A DNA stretch of 64,000 bases from Euptelea pleiosperma (Eukaryota > Streptophyta > Magnoliopsida > Ranunculales > Eupteleaceae). The notes below the pieces were generated by a model. The model saw only the letters and a list, made by a program, of their open reading frames with translations, was not told the origin of the DNA and made no database searches. The stretch covers positions 158,624 through 222,623 of the forward strand of contig JASUTR010000049.1 of NCBI GenBank assembly GCA_035048495.1, written 5' to 3'. Both the position numbers and the translations under genes were made by a program. Positions 1-8,541 of this stretch are shown piece by piece; position 1 is the first letter of the stretch, and every line of letters begins with the position of its first letter.

Positions 1-671
1 CGGATGGAGCTAACTTGTTTCGCCTATCCCGAATCTTGTTCCAATACTTTAAATGTGTTGAAACAATAATAATGGAAGAGTTTGAGTTCAATTACGAGGT
101 CCGATTGCGAAAAAGTTATAGGCTTCGGAATGTAACACACAAACTGAGTCCAATTTGAGACGTTGAAGCACGGATGGAGCTAACTTGTTTCGACAGTCAT
201 AAATCTTGTTCAAACACTTCAAATTTGTTGAAACAATTGTAATGGAAGAATTCGAGTCTAATTACGAGGTCCGGTTGCGAAAAAGTCACAAGTTATAGGC
301 TTCGGAATGTAACACACAAACTGAGTCCAATTTGAGACGTTGACGCACGGAAGGAGCTAACTTGTTTGGACAGTCATAAATCTTGTTCCAACACTTCAAA
401 TTTGTTGAAACAATTGTAATGGAAGAATTCGAGTCTAATTACGAGGTCCGGTTGCGAAAAAGTCACAAGTTATAGGCTTCGGAATGTAGCACACAAACTG
501 AGTCCAATATGAGACGTTGACGCACGGATGGAGCTAACTTGTTTCGACTGTCCCGAATATTGTTCCAACACTTCAAATGTGCTGTAACAATAGTAATAGA
601 AGAATTCGAGTTTAATTACGAGGTCCGGTTGCGAAAAAGTCACAAGTTATAGGCTTCAGAATGTAACACAC
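1..671. repeat. 177-bp satellite array, left of the retrotransposon
   Basis: This holds 3.8 satellite monomers, phased so that each unit starts at 'aaactgag': partial 1-140, then 141-317, 318-494 and 495-671. The first is a short (170-bp) variant lacking 7 bp in 'aaaaagttatagg', where other monomers read 'aaaaagtcacaagttatagg'. The next three correspond to classes m8 (gaagcacgg), m9 (cacggaaggag, tgtagcac) and m10 (aatatgagacg, gaatattg, gctgtaac). By eye the whole segment is identical to 15,295-15,965. The array is cut by the element exactly at the m10/m1 border and resumes at 8,895. Confidence 0.97.
667..671. repeat. Left target-site duplication (CACAC)
   Basis: CACAC immediately precedes the 5' end of the LTR (TGATATTC...) and recurs directly after its 3' end at 8,895-8,899. 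Removing the element and one CACAC restores the satellite reading 'gtaacacacaaactgag' found in nearly all other monomers. Five bp is the usual duplication size for LTR retrotransposon integrases. Confidence 0.96.
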
Positions 672-938
672 TGATATTCGCTCAAAAGTGCTTATTTTAA
701 GCAATTATCCTTTTAGCGTTATTGCATTCTCCTACGTAAAATACTCTATTTACCTACTTTTCTACGTAAGAGTCTCTTCTGTTGCGTAGAACACAATTTT
801 CTGGACGAAATGGTATATTTGCATGCATTAAACACATTTTCGGAAGTCTAGATATTAAGCCGTTCTGATAAAGTCTCATTACGCGCTTCTTCTGTCGCAG
901 GAAACCCGATGGGACGATTCTCAAGACTTGTGGGCCCA
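672..938 (+). repeat. 5' LTR, only the first 267 bp present
   Basis: These 267 bp match 6,217-6,483 with no mismatch that I can find. Homology stops abruptly after 'gtgggccca'; the remaining ~2.4 kb of the LTR, including the TATA box and everything downstream, is absent here. The LTR promoter is therefore missing upstream of the ORF. No primer-binding site complementary to a familiar plant tRNA 3' end (for example initiator Met or Asp) was recognised downstream, consistent with a deletion that also removed it. Confidence 0.9.
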
Positions 939-2396
939 GATTTTTAGAAATCACCAATCAAGGATTTGCGATTTTTGGAAAGATTCCAAAATCTTGAAAC
1001 TCTGCTTAATTAGGGTTTCCCCTCTTAGAAGTTTCCTCTTTAGAAGAATTTCTATCTTTAGAAATCTTCCGAATTTGGAAAAGTCGACAAAAGGAAACAC
1101 CCCAAATCTAGCAGAATTTTAATTTTGGGAAATTTCCCAAAATTATAAGGGATCTCGCAATCAAATCTTTCTTGGAAGATCTCCACCGTTCGGGAAACTT
1201 TCCAATCTAGGTATTTTCCAATCTGGGAATTCCTAAATTTTAACCCATCTCGAATTTGGAAACTAATTCAAAAACTTGCCTAAATCTAGTGCTTGTTTAG
1301 TGAACCCTAAAAAGGCAAGGATCTTCCAAATAGAATCCCGAATACCTAGACCGTGCGCTCTAACTTTTCTGCAGGAACACGATCCAGTGTGGGTAGAGAG
1401 CGAAAGCTCAAAGAGGTGGAGTCGGGCCCAAGCCCATTAGGATACCCCTCTCTAACCCACGGAGGAGACCCCGTGGCGTGGCCCACGGGAGGTAAGTCTC
1501 TATCCTCGCCTTGAGTGCGATACAGAGCATATTGGGTGCATCATTGTCGCTTGTCTATTTGCTTTCGCATCCATATTCTTCGACTTGCGTGGCGTGGCCG
1601 TTAATCAATCAACTCTAAGAGAGCAGACCCAGCTCCAAATTGAAACTGGTGGGATTTCATCACCCACCTCATCATTCCAACTGATTTGATCCCAAGGCTC
1701 CATTTAATTAAAAAGAATCAAGAAGTAGAGCCAATTAGCCCGGTGTTCGAGGAAAAATCCACGCAAAGCGAACCCGCTTAACATCCAATCGAAATAAGAC
1801 CACGAGCGCGGGTCCCTGTTGTCTAACACACCCATAAGTCCCTGCTACTCAAGTACACTGAGCTCGACGTGGCCTCTTGGACTATTCGGCGGTTAGTTGC
1901 GTGTGGACTAGGAACACGCACCAACCCTAGCTTAACCCGAGGGAACACTCTTCTTCTACACTTGACCAATCCGGTTAGTCTGGGACGTACTTAAGACAGC
2001 CATTGTGCCGCACGTCTGTCTAGGCTTCGGATTGCCTTGTTGTTGACTAGAGTTAGTACTAAAGGATTCGCTCTGAAGAGTGTAGCCTGGTGAGAACCTC
2101 TGAGTGCAAACAGTTAGTCCGGCGGCTAAAAGATAAACCAGTGGTCCGCCCACTGTCATAATCTACTCTAGCCCCAAAACTAACAAGATAATGCCTAAAA
2201 TATATCCTGATTGTTTAGAATAGGATTATCTGTGCTTGGTGTGCATCATTTAGAATCACTACTCCAGTATCTCCTTTTGGCAACTTTTTGCCAAATCTTG
2301 GGCTTGCTTTTTCAAGTAGAAGCCCAGTTGGACCTGTCCTCACCTTTTACTGACTCGATCTGAGAGTTAGTCCACCGCACCCCTCCATCGCCTCTA
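939..2396 (+). other. Retrotransposon leader, non-coding
   Basis: No convincing ORF. The first ~380 bp are AT-rich with short echoed motifs such as 'tttccaatct' and 'aatttggaaa'. A strong splice-acceptor-like site (pyrimidines then 'ctgcag', ending near 1,373) and a strong donor-like site ('ggaggtaagt', GT at 1,492) bracket a possible ~118-bp exon. This is only a motif reading. The stretch resembles the long untranslated region that precedes gag in plant Tat/Athila elements. It cannot be aligned by eye with the missing part of the LTR. Confidence 0.6.
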
Positions 2397-4238
2397 ATGG
2401 CAGATGAACGGCCTCTGTATGAGACCTACTACAGTTTCTGTGAGAATCGAGGTGATCACTCTCAACAATGGTATGACAATACTGAGTATCATCATGATAC
2501 TCCAGTCTCGCACACTTCTACAGGGTATGATAATCACCGAGATCCGGAGTACAATTCTGTACTCCAAGAACTTAAAAATTCAGTCTCTGCCCTTCGTGCC
2601 GCAGTCCAGCAACCTGTGTATCATTCCCAGTCTGTAGGATATTACCCTCCTATCCAGCAAGATGTCTGTACCTTTCCATCTCCAATGCAGACCTCCTATG
2701 ACAACACTTATTATCCGGATAATAGGAGTCACCATAACTTTGGTTGGGAACAGTCTGCCCTCCCGCAGCAATTGCCGCAGGATAATTATCCTTCCGGGTT
2801 CCATCAACCCAATGGAGAGTATGACTGGCAATACTCGCAATCCCAGTACCCGTCATATCCACAGAATGACTATTCTGATCAACAGTGGGCCCCTCAGGAT
2901 TTTCAGAGTCAGCAACTAGTCCCAGACTCCACTTTGCCTTACAACTTTCATACCCAGTCGGACTACAATCAAGAATTCGCACCTCAGCTCCCCTTGGCTG
3001 AACCACCTCCGTTGGCTACTAAACCCGGTCTAGAGGACCTTCTCTCTCAGTACATTGCCCAGCAACAACAGTATTTCCAAGGTCTAGAGCACCAACAACA
3101 GTTATCTATGGAGAGCTTGGAGCAACGTCTAGTTCAATTAGAAAATGAGAGAGAGGAAGTCAACTTCACTAGCCCACCAATAGCCTATCCTGAGGAGAAT
3201 GATATGGCCACTGTCTATAATGAGGAGCCGCACAATTGGACCCAATACCACCATTGTGAGGAAGAAATAGAAGTTGTACCCACCCTTAGATCGAGCCAGA
3301 CTATTGAGGAGCCAGTGTTTCCTTCTTCGGTGCCTTTAACAGCACCAAATCTTGAACCTACCTCAGAGCAACCTAATTCTCACTCTACCTCTGCTGCCCC
3401 TGATGTCGATCTTCATGACACTAAGCTGTGTCTCGATCGTAGGATCCCAACTGTCATTGATCTACCGTTCCTCCCCACCTCCCTTGGATTGTGCAACAAC
3501 AGTGATAAACCCGATTCTCAATCTTTGGTGCCCTTAACAGCACCAACTTCTAGACCGAGCACAGAGGAACTCAGTTCCATCTCTATCTCTGTTAATTCTC
3601 TCTCTGCTCTGAATGCAGACATTCCTACTGATGAGCCATGTCTAGAAAATGGGCCTCCCGCTGTCCTGGACCTACCGATCCCCACCGAGGAGGGACATAT
3701 TGAGTGTAGGGATTGGAACATCCCTATCACATTAGGAAACATCGAGAAAGAAGTCAACAATTTTCACCTGTCACCCTACGTCGATATTATCGATGACCCA
3801 TGTGTCGTAGAGAGTCTAATTCAAGACTCTCCTGAAGATATATTATCCAAGTGTCATGAACACTGTGAGTTTGACTTCATCTCGAAGTCCAATATTTCTG
3901 GTATTACTGATCTGCAGGAGTCTGCTCCATTCAGATACATTCCCGCAAAACTCAATGAGTTTGCGGCTCTGCTAACCACGGTCAGAGAACCCATTACTAC
4001 TCCCTTCTCAGTCTTTACTGAGAAGCTTCTATCCCTCCCCGCTGAACTAAATGTTTTTGCGGGTCTGCTCAGAGAAACCGCTCCTACTCTCCTCTCAATC
4101 TTTACTGAGAAGCTTCGATCCCTCCCAGATCAACTCCGTACTTTTGTCAGTCTGCTCAGAGAGCTCAATGCCCTTCTCTCAATTTACACTGAGAAAGACC
4201 TGTTCTACACAGGTATACCTAGACAAGGGATAGGATAA
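2397..4238 (+). CDS. Gag-like, Gln/Tyr/Pro-rich retrotransposon protein (613 aa)
   Basis: This is the only long ORF of the element, starting MADERPLYE and ending in TAA. Residues ~1-205 are low-complexity and rich in Gln, Tyr, Ser, Pro and Asp. Residues ~212-256 (LEDLLSQYIAQQQQ...) look like a Gln-rich coiled coil, similar in style to the segment found in plant Tat/Athila gag proteins. Two ~66-residue repeats follow, from 312 and 378, each opening VPLTAP and containing an IDLP/LDLP motif. The C-terminus has three repeats of 28-32 residues (515-546, 547-575, 576-603), each with a leucine-rich LNxFAxLL-type core and an FTEK/YTEK end. There is no CCHC zinc knuckle, no protease DTG/DSG and no polymerase motif. 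The function is inferred: an RNA-packaging or structural protein is possible, but it may be a degenerate or novel accessory ORF. Its upstream promoter is missing from the truncated 5' LTR. The uninterrupted frame fits a recent insertion. Confidence 0.65.
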   Translation: MADERPLYETYYSFCENRGDHSQQWYDNTEYHHDTPVSHTSTGYDNHRDPEYNSVLQELKNSVSALRAAVQQPVYHSQSVGYYPPIQQDVCTFPSPMQTSYDNTYYPDNRSHHNFGWEQSALPQQLPQDNYPSGFHQPNGEYDWQYSQSQYPSYPQNDYSDQQWAPQDFQSQQLVPDSTLPYNFHTQSDYNQEFAPQLPLAEPPPLATKPGLEDLLSQYIAQQQQYFQGLEHQQQLSMESLEQRLVQLENEREEVNFTSPPIAYPEENDMATVYNEEPHNWTQYHHCEEEIEVVPTLRSSQTIEEPVFPSSVPLTAPNLEPTSEQPNSHSTSAAPDVDLHDTKLCLDRRIPTVIDLPFLPTSLGLCNNSDKPDSQSLVPLTAPTSRPSTEELSSISISVNSLSALNADIPTDEPCLENGPPAVLDLPIPTEEGHIECRDWNIPITLGNIEKEVNNFHLSPYVDIIDDPCVVESLIQDSPEDILSKCHEHCEFDFISKSNISGITDLQESAPFRYIPAKLNEFAALLTTVREPITTPFSVFTEKLLSLPAELNVFAGLLRETAPTLLSIFTEKLRSLPDQLRTFVSLLRELNALLSIYTEKDLFYTGIPRQGIG

Positions 4239-4309
4239 TTGTTTCCGTTCCACCTTAGGTGTCAGGAAGACTGCAGATTCACTCAGTCTCCATGAGTTTT
4301 ATCCTGGTT

Positions 4310-4330
4310 GGGGGTACTTGATATACCCCC
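4310..4330 (+). repeat. Hairpin overlapping an internal polypurine-like tract
   Basis: A perfect 7-bp inverted repeat, GGGGGTA and TACCCCC, with a 7-nt loop. It overlaps the first of three 'ggttgggggt' motifs. Confidence 0.7.
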
Positions 4331-4634
4331 GTCATGTCTGGCTGAAGACGTAAAACTTAGCGCTTTCGGAAAGGCAATTCCGGTATTCCTAGAGTACATG
4401 AGTCTCATGCATTTGTGATTATTGTTATATCTCTGAAAATGCAGGTACATTCATTCTCCCAATCATCAGGTATCACACACTGTCGAGTTTTTGCCGACTT
4501 GGTAACATCCTTCCTGAATCTTTGCATCATCATCACTGATTTGTTATCATTTTATGTCCCGGTCCTGAGCACCGAGGACGGTGCTATATTTTGGTTGGGG
4601 GTGGGTATTTACCAAAACTCATGTATTCCTTTTG

Positions 4635-4636
<2 letters not shown>

Positions 4637-4676
<40 letters not shown>
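4637..4676 (+). repeat. Poly-A tract, 40 nt
   Basis: Uninterrupted run of 40 A in the element interior. It could be slippage, or the trace of a retro-inserted transcript tail. No duplicated target site was recognised around it. Confidence 0.9.
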
Positions 4677-4678
<2 letters not shown>

Positions 4679-5373
4679 TTGTTTTTGGGGTGATTTCCGA
4701 TGTTCTCCAAAAGTTTTCTAGAATTTCAAAAATGTGTCAAATACCCTGACTTTGATTAGCTGAAAACCTCCGTTAAGTCAGTATTGAGGATGTCAATTTT
4801 TGTTTAAAGTTAGCGTTGAATCAAGTCAAGCGTGGCTACAGCAGGTTTGAAAACTCAGAAAATCTCAGATTTGGCACAATTGTACACTATCAACATCAGA
4901 GTCGTCCTAAGTTTTGAAACTCTAGAGATCCTATAAGAATAATTGTGGAGACCTAACCCAGTGAGCTTTCGAACCTTTAATCATTTCGGAGAGTTATACA
5001 ATAATCCTGAGTCAATGCATGACTCACTATTCTTCATGCCCGCAATATTCGTTGAGAGATCTCATTATCTTTTGCTTCGATCATAGAACTCGGAACGACA
5101 TCAACATTGGATTACTACGACAGAACCTTCTCTATATCCAGTCAAGACAGTATACATGATAGTGCAAACCCTAGAAAATGATTTAGGCCATTTTTTTCTG
5201 AACCATTCAGCCTTTTTACTCACCTGAATTATACTTCACTAGAAACCCCTTGAACATTTCTATAAAAGCCTTTTATTTGCAAACCCATCAACCTAAAATC
5301 CAGTCCCGCTACGAAACATGACTGGCTACCCTTATTTTGAGATGGACAAAAGAATAACTGATGTGGGTGTACC

Positions 5374-5532
5374 GTGAAAAGAAAAGTAAAGAAGAAGAAT
5401 CAAAAGGAAAAGAAAGTGGTTCAAGCTGAAAACAAAATATGAAAAGAAAGTATGAAGAAGAGCTGAAAAGAAATTGAGCAGTCTCAGAAATATCAAGAAA
5501 AAGAGAAAAATATGAAAAAAGGAAAAAGAACC
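5374..5532 (+). repeat. Purine-rich low-complexity block
   Basis: About 160 bp dominated by A and G on the plus strand (gaaaag, gaagaag and aaaggaaaag motifs). It produces a spurious Phe/Ser-rich antisense ORF. Confidence 0.75.
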
Positions 5533-6202
5533 AGATAATGGTGTTACGTCGCAGGAAAAATGCAAGAAAATGACAATATCCTCTCAAGATCTTTGAAATC
5601 CTGTATCCCTTTATCTCTCTACACCTGACCTAAGCCTCATTACAACCCAGGAAAGTCCTACTTGATTCTAGGATAGTACGATCATAAAATGTGGAGATTG
5701 GAGAAAGAGAAGCTATAGAGTTTGATCTGACGTTCCCGAGTGAAGTGGTATTCCAATCATGAGATCTTCTTCTGTTAAGGATGTCCTTCCTTCAAATAAT
5801 ACATATGTGAGATCTTTGCTTTCATATATCAACACATCTCCTCACATATAAATTGAGAGAAAAGAAGAAAACCCTTCTTGTGTGATTCTATTCTGAGTGC
5901 TAAACATGTGAGATTTGAGGTCAAGGCATAAAAACTTAGAGGTGATCTGAAAATCTTTACTGTCGGATGATGAGAATGTTGAGCACACACACACGCAGAG
6001 TCTGACTATTTTGGGTCATGATTATCAGTCTGTAGTCTTGCCAAGACTCTCCAACTCTTCGCTAGCACGTAACTATTTTTGCATCAATTCAATGATTTGA
6101 CGAACGGTGTTTTCCCGGAGCTAATATGAAAAAGTGTGCAGCATGTGCAGAGCCCTTTTAAGCTCATTTATTTCGCACTAATTGCCAAGGATTGGCAATA
6201 TG

Positions 6203-6216
6203 CTGGTTGGGGGTTG
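6203..6216 (+). promoter_or_regulatory. Polypurine tract (plus-strand primer site)
   Basis: The sequence 'ctggttgggggttg' ends directly at the TG that opens the 3' LTR (6,217). A G-rich tract in this position is the expected primer for plus-strand DNA synthesis in LTR retrotransposons. Its core 'ggttgggggt' (6,205-6,214) is repeated at 4,306 and 4,593. Confidence 0.8.
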
Positions 6217-6474
6217 TGATATTCGCTCAAAAGTGCTTATTTTAAGCAATTATCCTTTTAGCGTTATTGCATTCTCCTACGTAAAATACTCTATTTACCT
6301 ACTTTTCTACGTAAGAGTCTCTTCTGTTGCGTAGAACACAATTTTCTGGACGAAATGGTATATTTGCATGCATTAAACACATTTTCGGAAGTCTAGATAT
6401 TAAGCCGTTCTGATAAAGTCTCATTACGCGCTTCTTCTGTCGCAGGAAACCCGATGGGACGATTCTCAAGACTT

Positions 6475-6589
6475 GTGGGCCCAAATCGATCATGAAAGCC
6501 CATTATCAAAGCTTAAAGAGCCCACATGCTATGACTAGAAGATATGGGCCAAATATGGGCTGAATAAGAGGACCATAAAGTCGGCCCAA
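6475..6589 (+). promoter_or_regulatory. Cluster of TGGGCC/GGCCCA-type motifs in LTR U3
   Basis: Six TGGGCY or reverse-complement (RGCCCA) motifs lie within ~115 bp, at about 6,475, 6,497, 6,520, 6,545, 6,556 and 6,583, with two more near 7,043 and 7,056. These match the plant 'site II' element bound by TCP factors in promoters of proliferating cells (family knowledge). Function here is inferred from density and position upstream of the TATA box. Confidence 0.5.
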
Positions 6590-6876
6590 AGAACGAAGAG
6601 AGCCGGAGAGCCAATGACCAAGAGACGGACCAAAGCGTTTAAAGCCACATGAGTCAGCAAAGAATGATAGTCGACTCTACTGGAGAAGCGTGAGGATGGT
6701 CACAGTGAAGAACAGGGTTCCAGACCCTCCGCCAGTGCTTTTTTTCCATTTTTTTTGATACTTTTTCTCTCATCTCTCCTTATTCTCTCTCTCTCTTCAT
6801 CTCTCGGTCCTCGAATCTACTGACCTAACCCCAGAACTCCTGCCCATCGGCTCTATCTCATCTCCCTTAGCTTTCT

Positions 6877-6930
6877 GACCGTTGGATCTTCCATCGGACC
6901 ATTGGATCTTCAATCGGACCGTTGGATCTC
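6877..6930 (+). repeat. 20-bp tandem repeat, three units
   Basis: The core 'gaccgttggatct' (middle unit 'gaccattggatct') recurs at 6,877, 6,897 and 6,917 with a 20-bp period, in the U3 part of the 3' LTR. Possible transcription factor sites. Confidence 0.8.
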
Positions 6931-7177
6931 TCTAGATCCGTCGATCTACCAATCTGAGTCCCAATCAAGTCACCATCCATCCGATCGCCTTCAGAATGCC
7001 CGTCACATCATCTTGTGAGACGATGGACATCATCAGTCCATGTGGGCCAGTAGCCGGGCCCATCAGCATCGACCCGCTGTCCGACCAGTTAGTGGACCCC
7101 GCGAATTTCAAAAATAATTTTAATTAAATGGGGGGTCCACTAATTGGGGAGATTCCCCATAGAAAAGTAGCATTTTA

Positions 7178-7180
<3 letters not shown>

Positions 7181-7216
<36 letters not shown>
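7181..7216 (+). repeat. Poly-A tract, 36 nt
   Basis: Uninterrupted run of 36 A, followed by AT-rich sequence, ending 29 bp before the palindrome and TATA box. Possibly a nucleosome-excluding promoter element. Its length is probably uncertain in the assembly. Confidence 0.88.
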
Positions 7217-7218
<2 letters not shown>

Positions 7219-7245
7219 AAAAATATTTTTTTTATTTAAAAAATA

Positions 7246-7271
7246 CCCTATTTCCATTAATGGAAATAGGG
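7246..7271. repeat. 26-bp perfect palindrome next to the TATA box
   Basis: Half-sites 'ccctatttccatt' and 'aatggaaataggg' are exact reverse complements with no spacer. It ends 3 bp before the TATA motif. It could be a dimeric factor site or a cruciform. Confidence 0.9.
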
Positions 7272-7274
7272 AGC

Positions 7275-7282
7275 TTTATAAG
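7275..7282 (+). promoter_or_regulatory. Probable TATA box of the LTR promoter
   Basis: 'tttataag' lies about 30 bp before 'cgaaccctaatccccc', a CT-rich start typical of plant LTR transcripts. Transcription would run rightward out of the 3' LTR into the satellite array. The corresponding sequence is absent from the 5' LTR. Confidence 0.55.
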
Positions 7283-7420
7283 AGGAAGGAGAAGGGTTCG
7301 TTCGAACCCTAATCCCCCTCCAATCTCCTCCTCTCCTTCCCCCTATCCTTTCCCTTCTTCCCCGCGATTTCTTTCTCCTCTTTTTCCTCTTTTCTTCTTC
7401 GTCTTCTTCACCTATACTTC

Positions 7421-7448
7421 GCCGGAGTTGCAGGTTTGCAACTCCGGC
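7421..7448. repeat. GC-rich hairpin 1 of 3
   Basis: Perfect 12-bp arms 'gccggagttgca' and 'tgcaactccggc' around the loop 'ggtt'. It lies between the putative transcription start and the CTT tract. Confidence 0.92.
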
Positions 7449-7457
7449 CGTCCTTCT

Positions 7458-7467
<10 letters not shown>

Positions 7468-7489
<22 letters not shown>

Positions 7490-7542
7490 TTCTTCTTCTT
7501 CTTCTTCTTCTTCTTCTTCTTCTTCTTCTTCTTCTTCTTCTT
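7468..7542 (+). repeat. (CTT)25 microsatellite
   Basis: Twenty-five perfect CTT units, with imperfect units extending left to ~7,452. Read as protein it gives poly-Ser on one strand and poly-Glu on the other, which explains the two spurious ORFs here. Confidence 0.95.
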
Positions 7543-7603
7543 TCTCCTTCTCTCCTCTGTCTTCTTCTCGTTTTTGCTGTTCTAGTTTTCGTTTCACGTC
7601 CTC

Positions 7604-7630
7604 ACCGGAGTTGCAGGCTGCAACTCCGGT
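7604..7630. repeat. GC-rich hairpin 2 of 3
   Basis: Arms 'accggagttgca' and 'tgcaactccggt' are perfect over 12 bp with a 3-nt loop 'ggc'. The outermost base pair differs from hairpin 1 (A:T instead of G:C), and the complementarity is kept. Confidence 0.92.
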
Positions 7631-7764
7631 CGCCAGCGCACCTCTCCGCCTCCACCATCTTCTCCGGCCACAGATGCTCATCTCCTTACACCACAGCAAC
7701 GCCTCCCTCCATCTCTAATCTCTCTCCCACGATCCAAGCCGCCGTTGATATCACCACCATCAAA

Positions 7765-7790
7765 CCGGAGTTGCAGGTTTGCAACTCCGG
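7765..7790. repeat. GC-rich hairpin 3 of 3
   Basis: Arms 'ccggagttgca' and 'tgcaactccgg', 11 bp, loop 'ggtt'. Single half-copies ('ataactccgg') follow near 8,210 and 8,244. Confidence 0.92.
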
Positions 7791-8349
7791 CGAACCTGCA
7801 AATACCGTCTCCTTCTTCCTCTTCAGCCTGCAGCGCCACCTCCTCTCATCTGCAACTCCTTGCTCTGCTCTCCTCCACCTCTGACCTAGCCGAACTTGAA
7901 ACCTAGGCTTCATCCTCTTGCTGTTGAGCAAACCACGATCACATGCCCCTTTCGTTTCCGAACGAAACTCTACCGCCTTGCAACGCCTCTACTTTCCACA
8001 CAGGGTACCAGCAAGGGCGCATCTCCACCGCCCCATCCTTGGCCGGAGCTGCCATTAATGGGCGTCCAATAGCAGCAAGCGTCCACACCTATCATCCTCT
8101 CCTTCGATGCTACCTTGATGTTCATTTCCACATGCATCTTCACCATGGAGATCTAGATCTCCAAGCTTCAACTTCAGTTCACCACTTTACTGAAGCACGT
8201 GCCGGGCAATAACTCCGGTGAAACCAACACCCTCAAGCCACCAATAACTCCGGATGAACGCTCTCCCACAATCCTCCAAAGCCGGGGCAACCACTTCTCA
8301 ATAGGCTGATCTCGTAGAATGGTGAGTGCACAAGGTAAAAGATTAACTT

Positions 8350-8474
8350 TTTCCCTCTTCTCTCCCCCTCCATCCTCTCTCTTCTTTTCTCTCTCTACCT
8401 CTCTCTCTCTAGATCCTTTTAGTCACTTTCTCTCTCTACAATCTCTCTTTTTTTTCTTTATTTCTCTCTCTCTC
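8350..8474 (+). repeat. CT-rich low-complexity block
   Basis: Repeated 'ctctct' and 'tttctctctct' stretches within the 3' LTR, inside the candidate intron. Confidence 0.75.
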
Positions 8475-8535
8475 ATTGTAGCTTTCTTAACTTAGTGTAG
8501 TTCCAGCAAATATTGTAAGACTTTTAATTACTTTG

Positions 8536-8541
8536 AATAAA
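8536..8541 (+). terminator. Candidate polyadenylation signal (AATAAA)
   Basis: AATAAA in an AT-rich context ~1.26 kb after the TATA box. If used, it sets the end of the LTR R region. It is a weak call because plant signals are degenerate. Confidence 0.3.

Larger units (their letters stand above)
4239..6204 (+). other. Long 3' non-coding interior of the retrotransposon
   Basis: Nearly 2 kb between the ORF and the polypurine tract with no credible gene. Contents include two extra 'ggttgggggt' motifs (4,306-4,315 and 4,593-4,602), a hairpin at 4,310-4,330, a 40-A run at 4,637-4,676, a purine-rich block at 5,374-5,532, and a short CA repeat near 5,983-5,994. The stretch 'caccgaggacggtgc' just before the second G-rich motif resembles the sequence that ends the coding region in Tat/Athila elements, which suggests the pol region was deleted from an ancestor around here. 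That last point is inference. Confidence 0.6.

Noticed and set aside
754..957. Minus-strand ORF in the LTR (also 6,299-6,493)
   Set aside because: It occurs twice only because the LTR start is duplicated. It has no features of a protein and no promoter was seen in that direction.
939..1700. Primer-binding site for tRNA
   Set aside because: I looked for complements of common plant tRNA 3' ends after the 5' LTR and found none convincing; 'tggtggga' near 1,649 and 'tgggtaga' near 1,390 are too short and wrongly placed.
4415..4693. 92-codon plus-strand ORF ending in poly-Lys
   Set aside because: The Lys run is the 40-A tract; the rest has no recognisable features.
5309..5587. Antisense Phe/Ser-rich ORFs in the element interior
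   Set aside because: They are the complement of a purine-rich low-complexity block; the membrane-like composition is an artefact.
7260..7718. 152-codon ORF with a poly-Ser run, and its 95-codon antisense poly-Glu partner
   Set aside because: Both are produced by the (CTT)25 microsatellite within the LTR leader; no domain on either side.
7943..8212. 89-codon ORF in the 3' LTR
   Set aside because: It falls in the probable untranslated leader, with no recognisable domain and an AT/CT-biased context; chance ORF.
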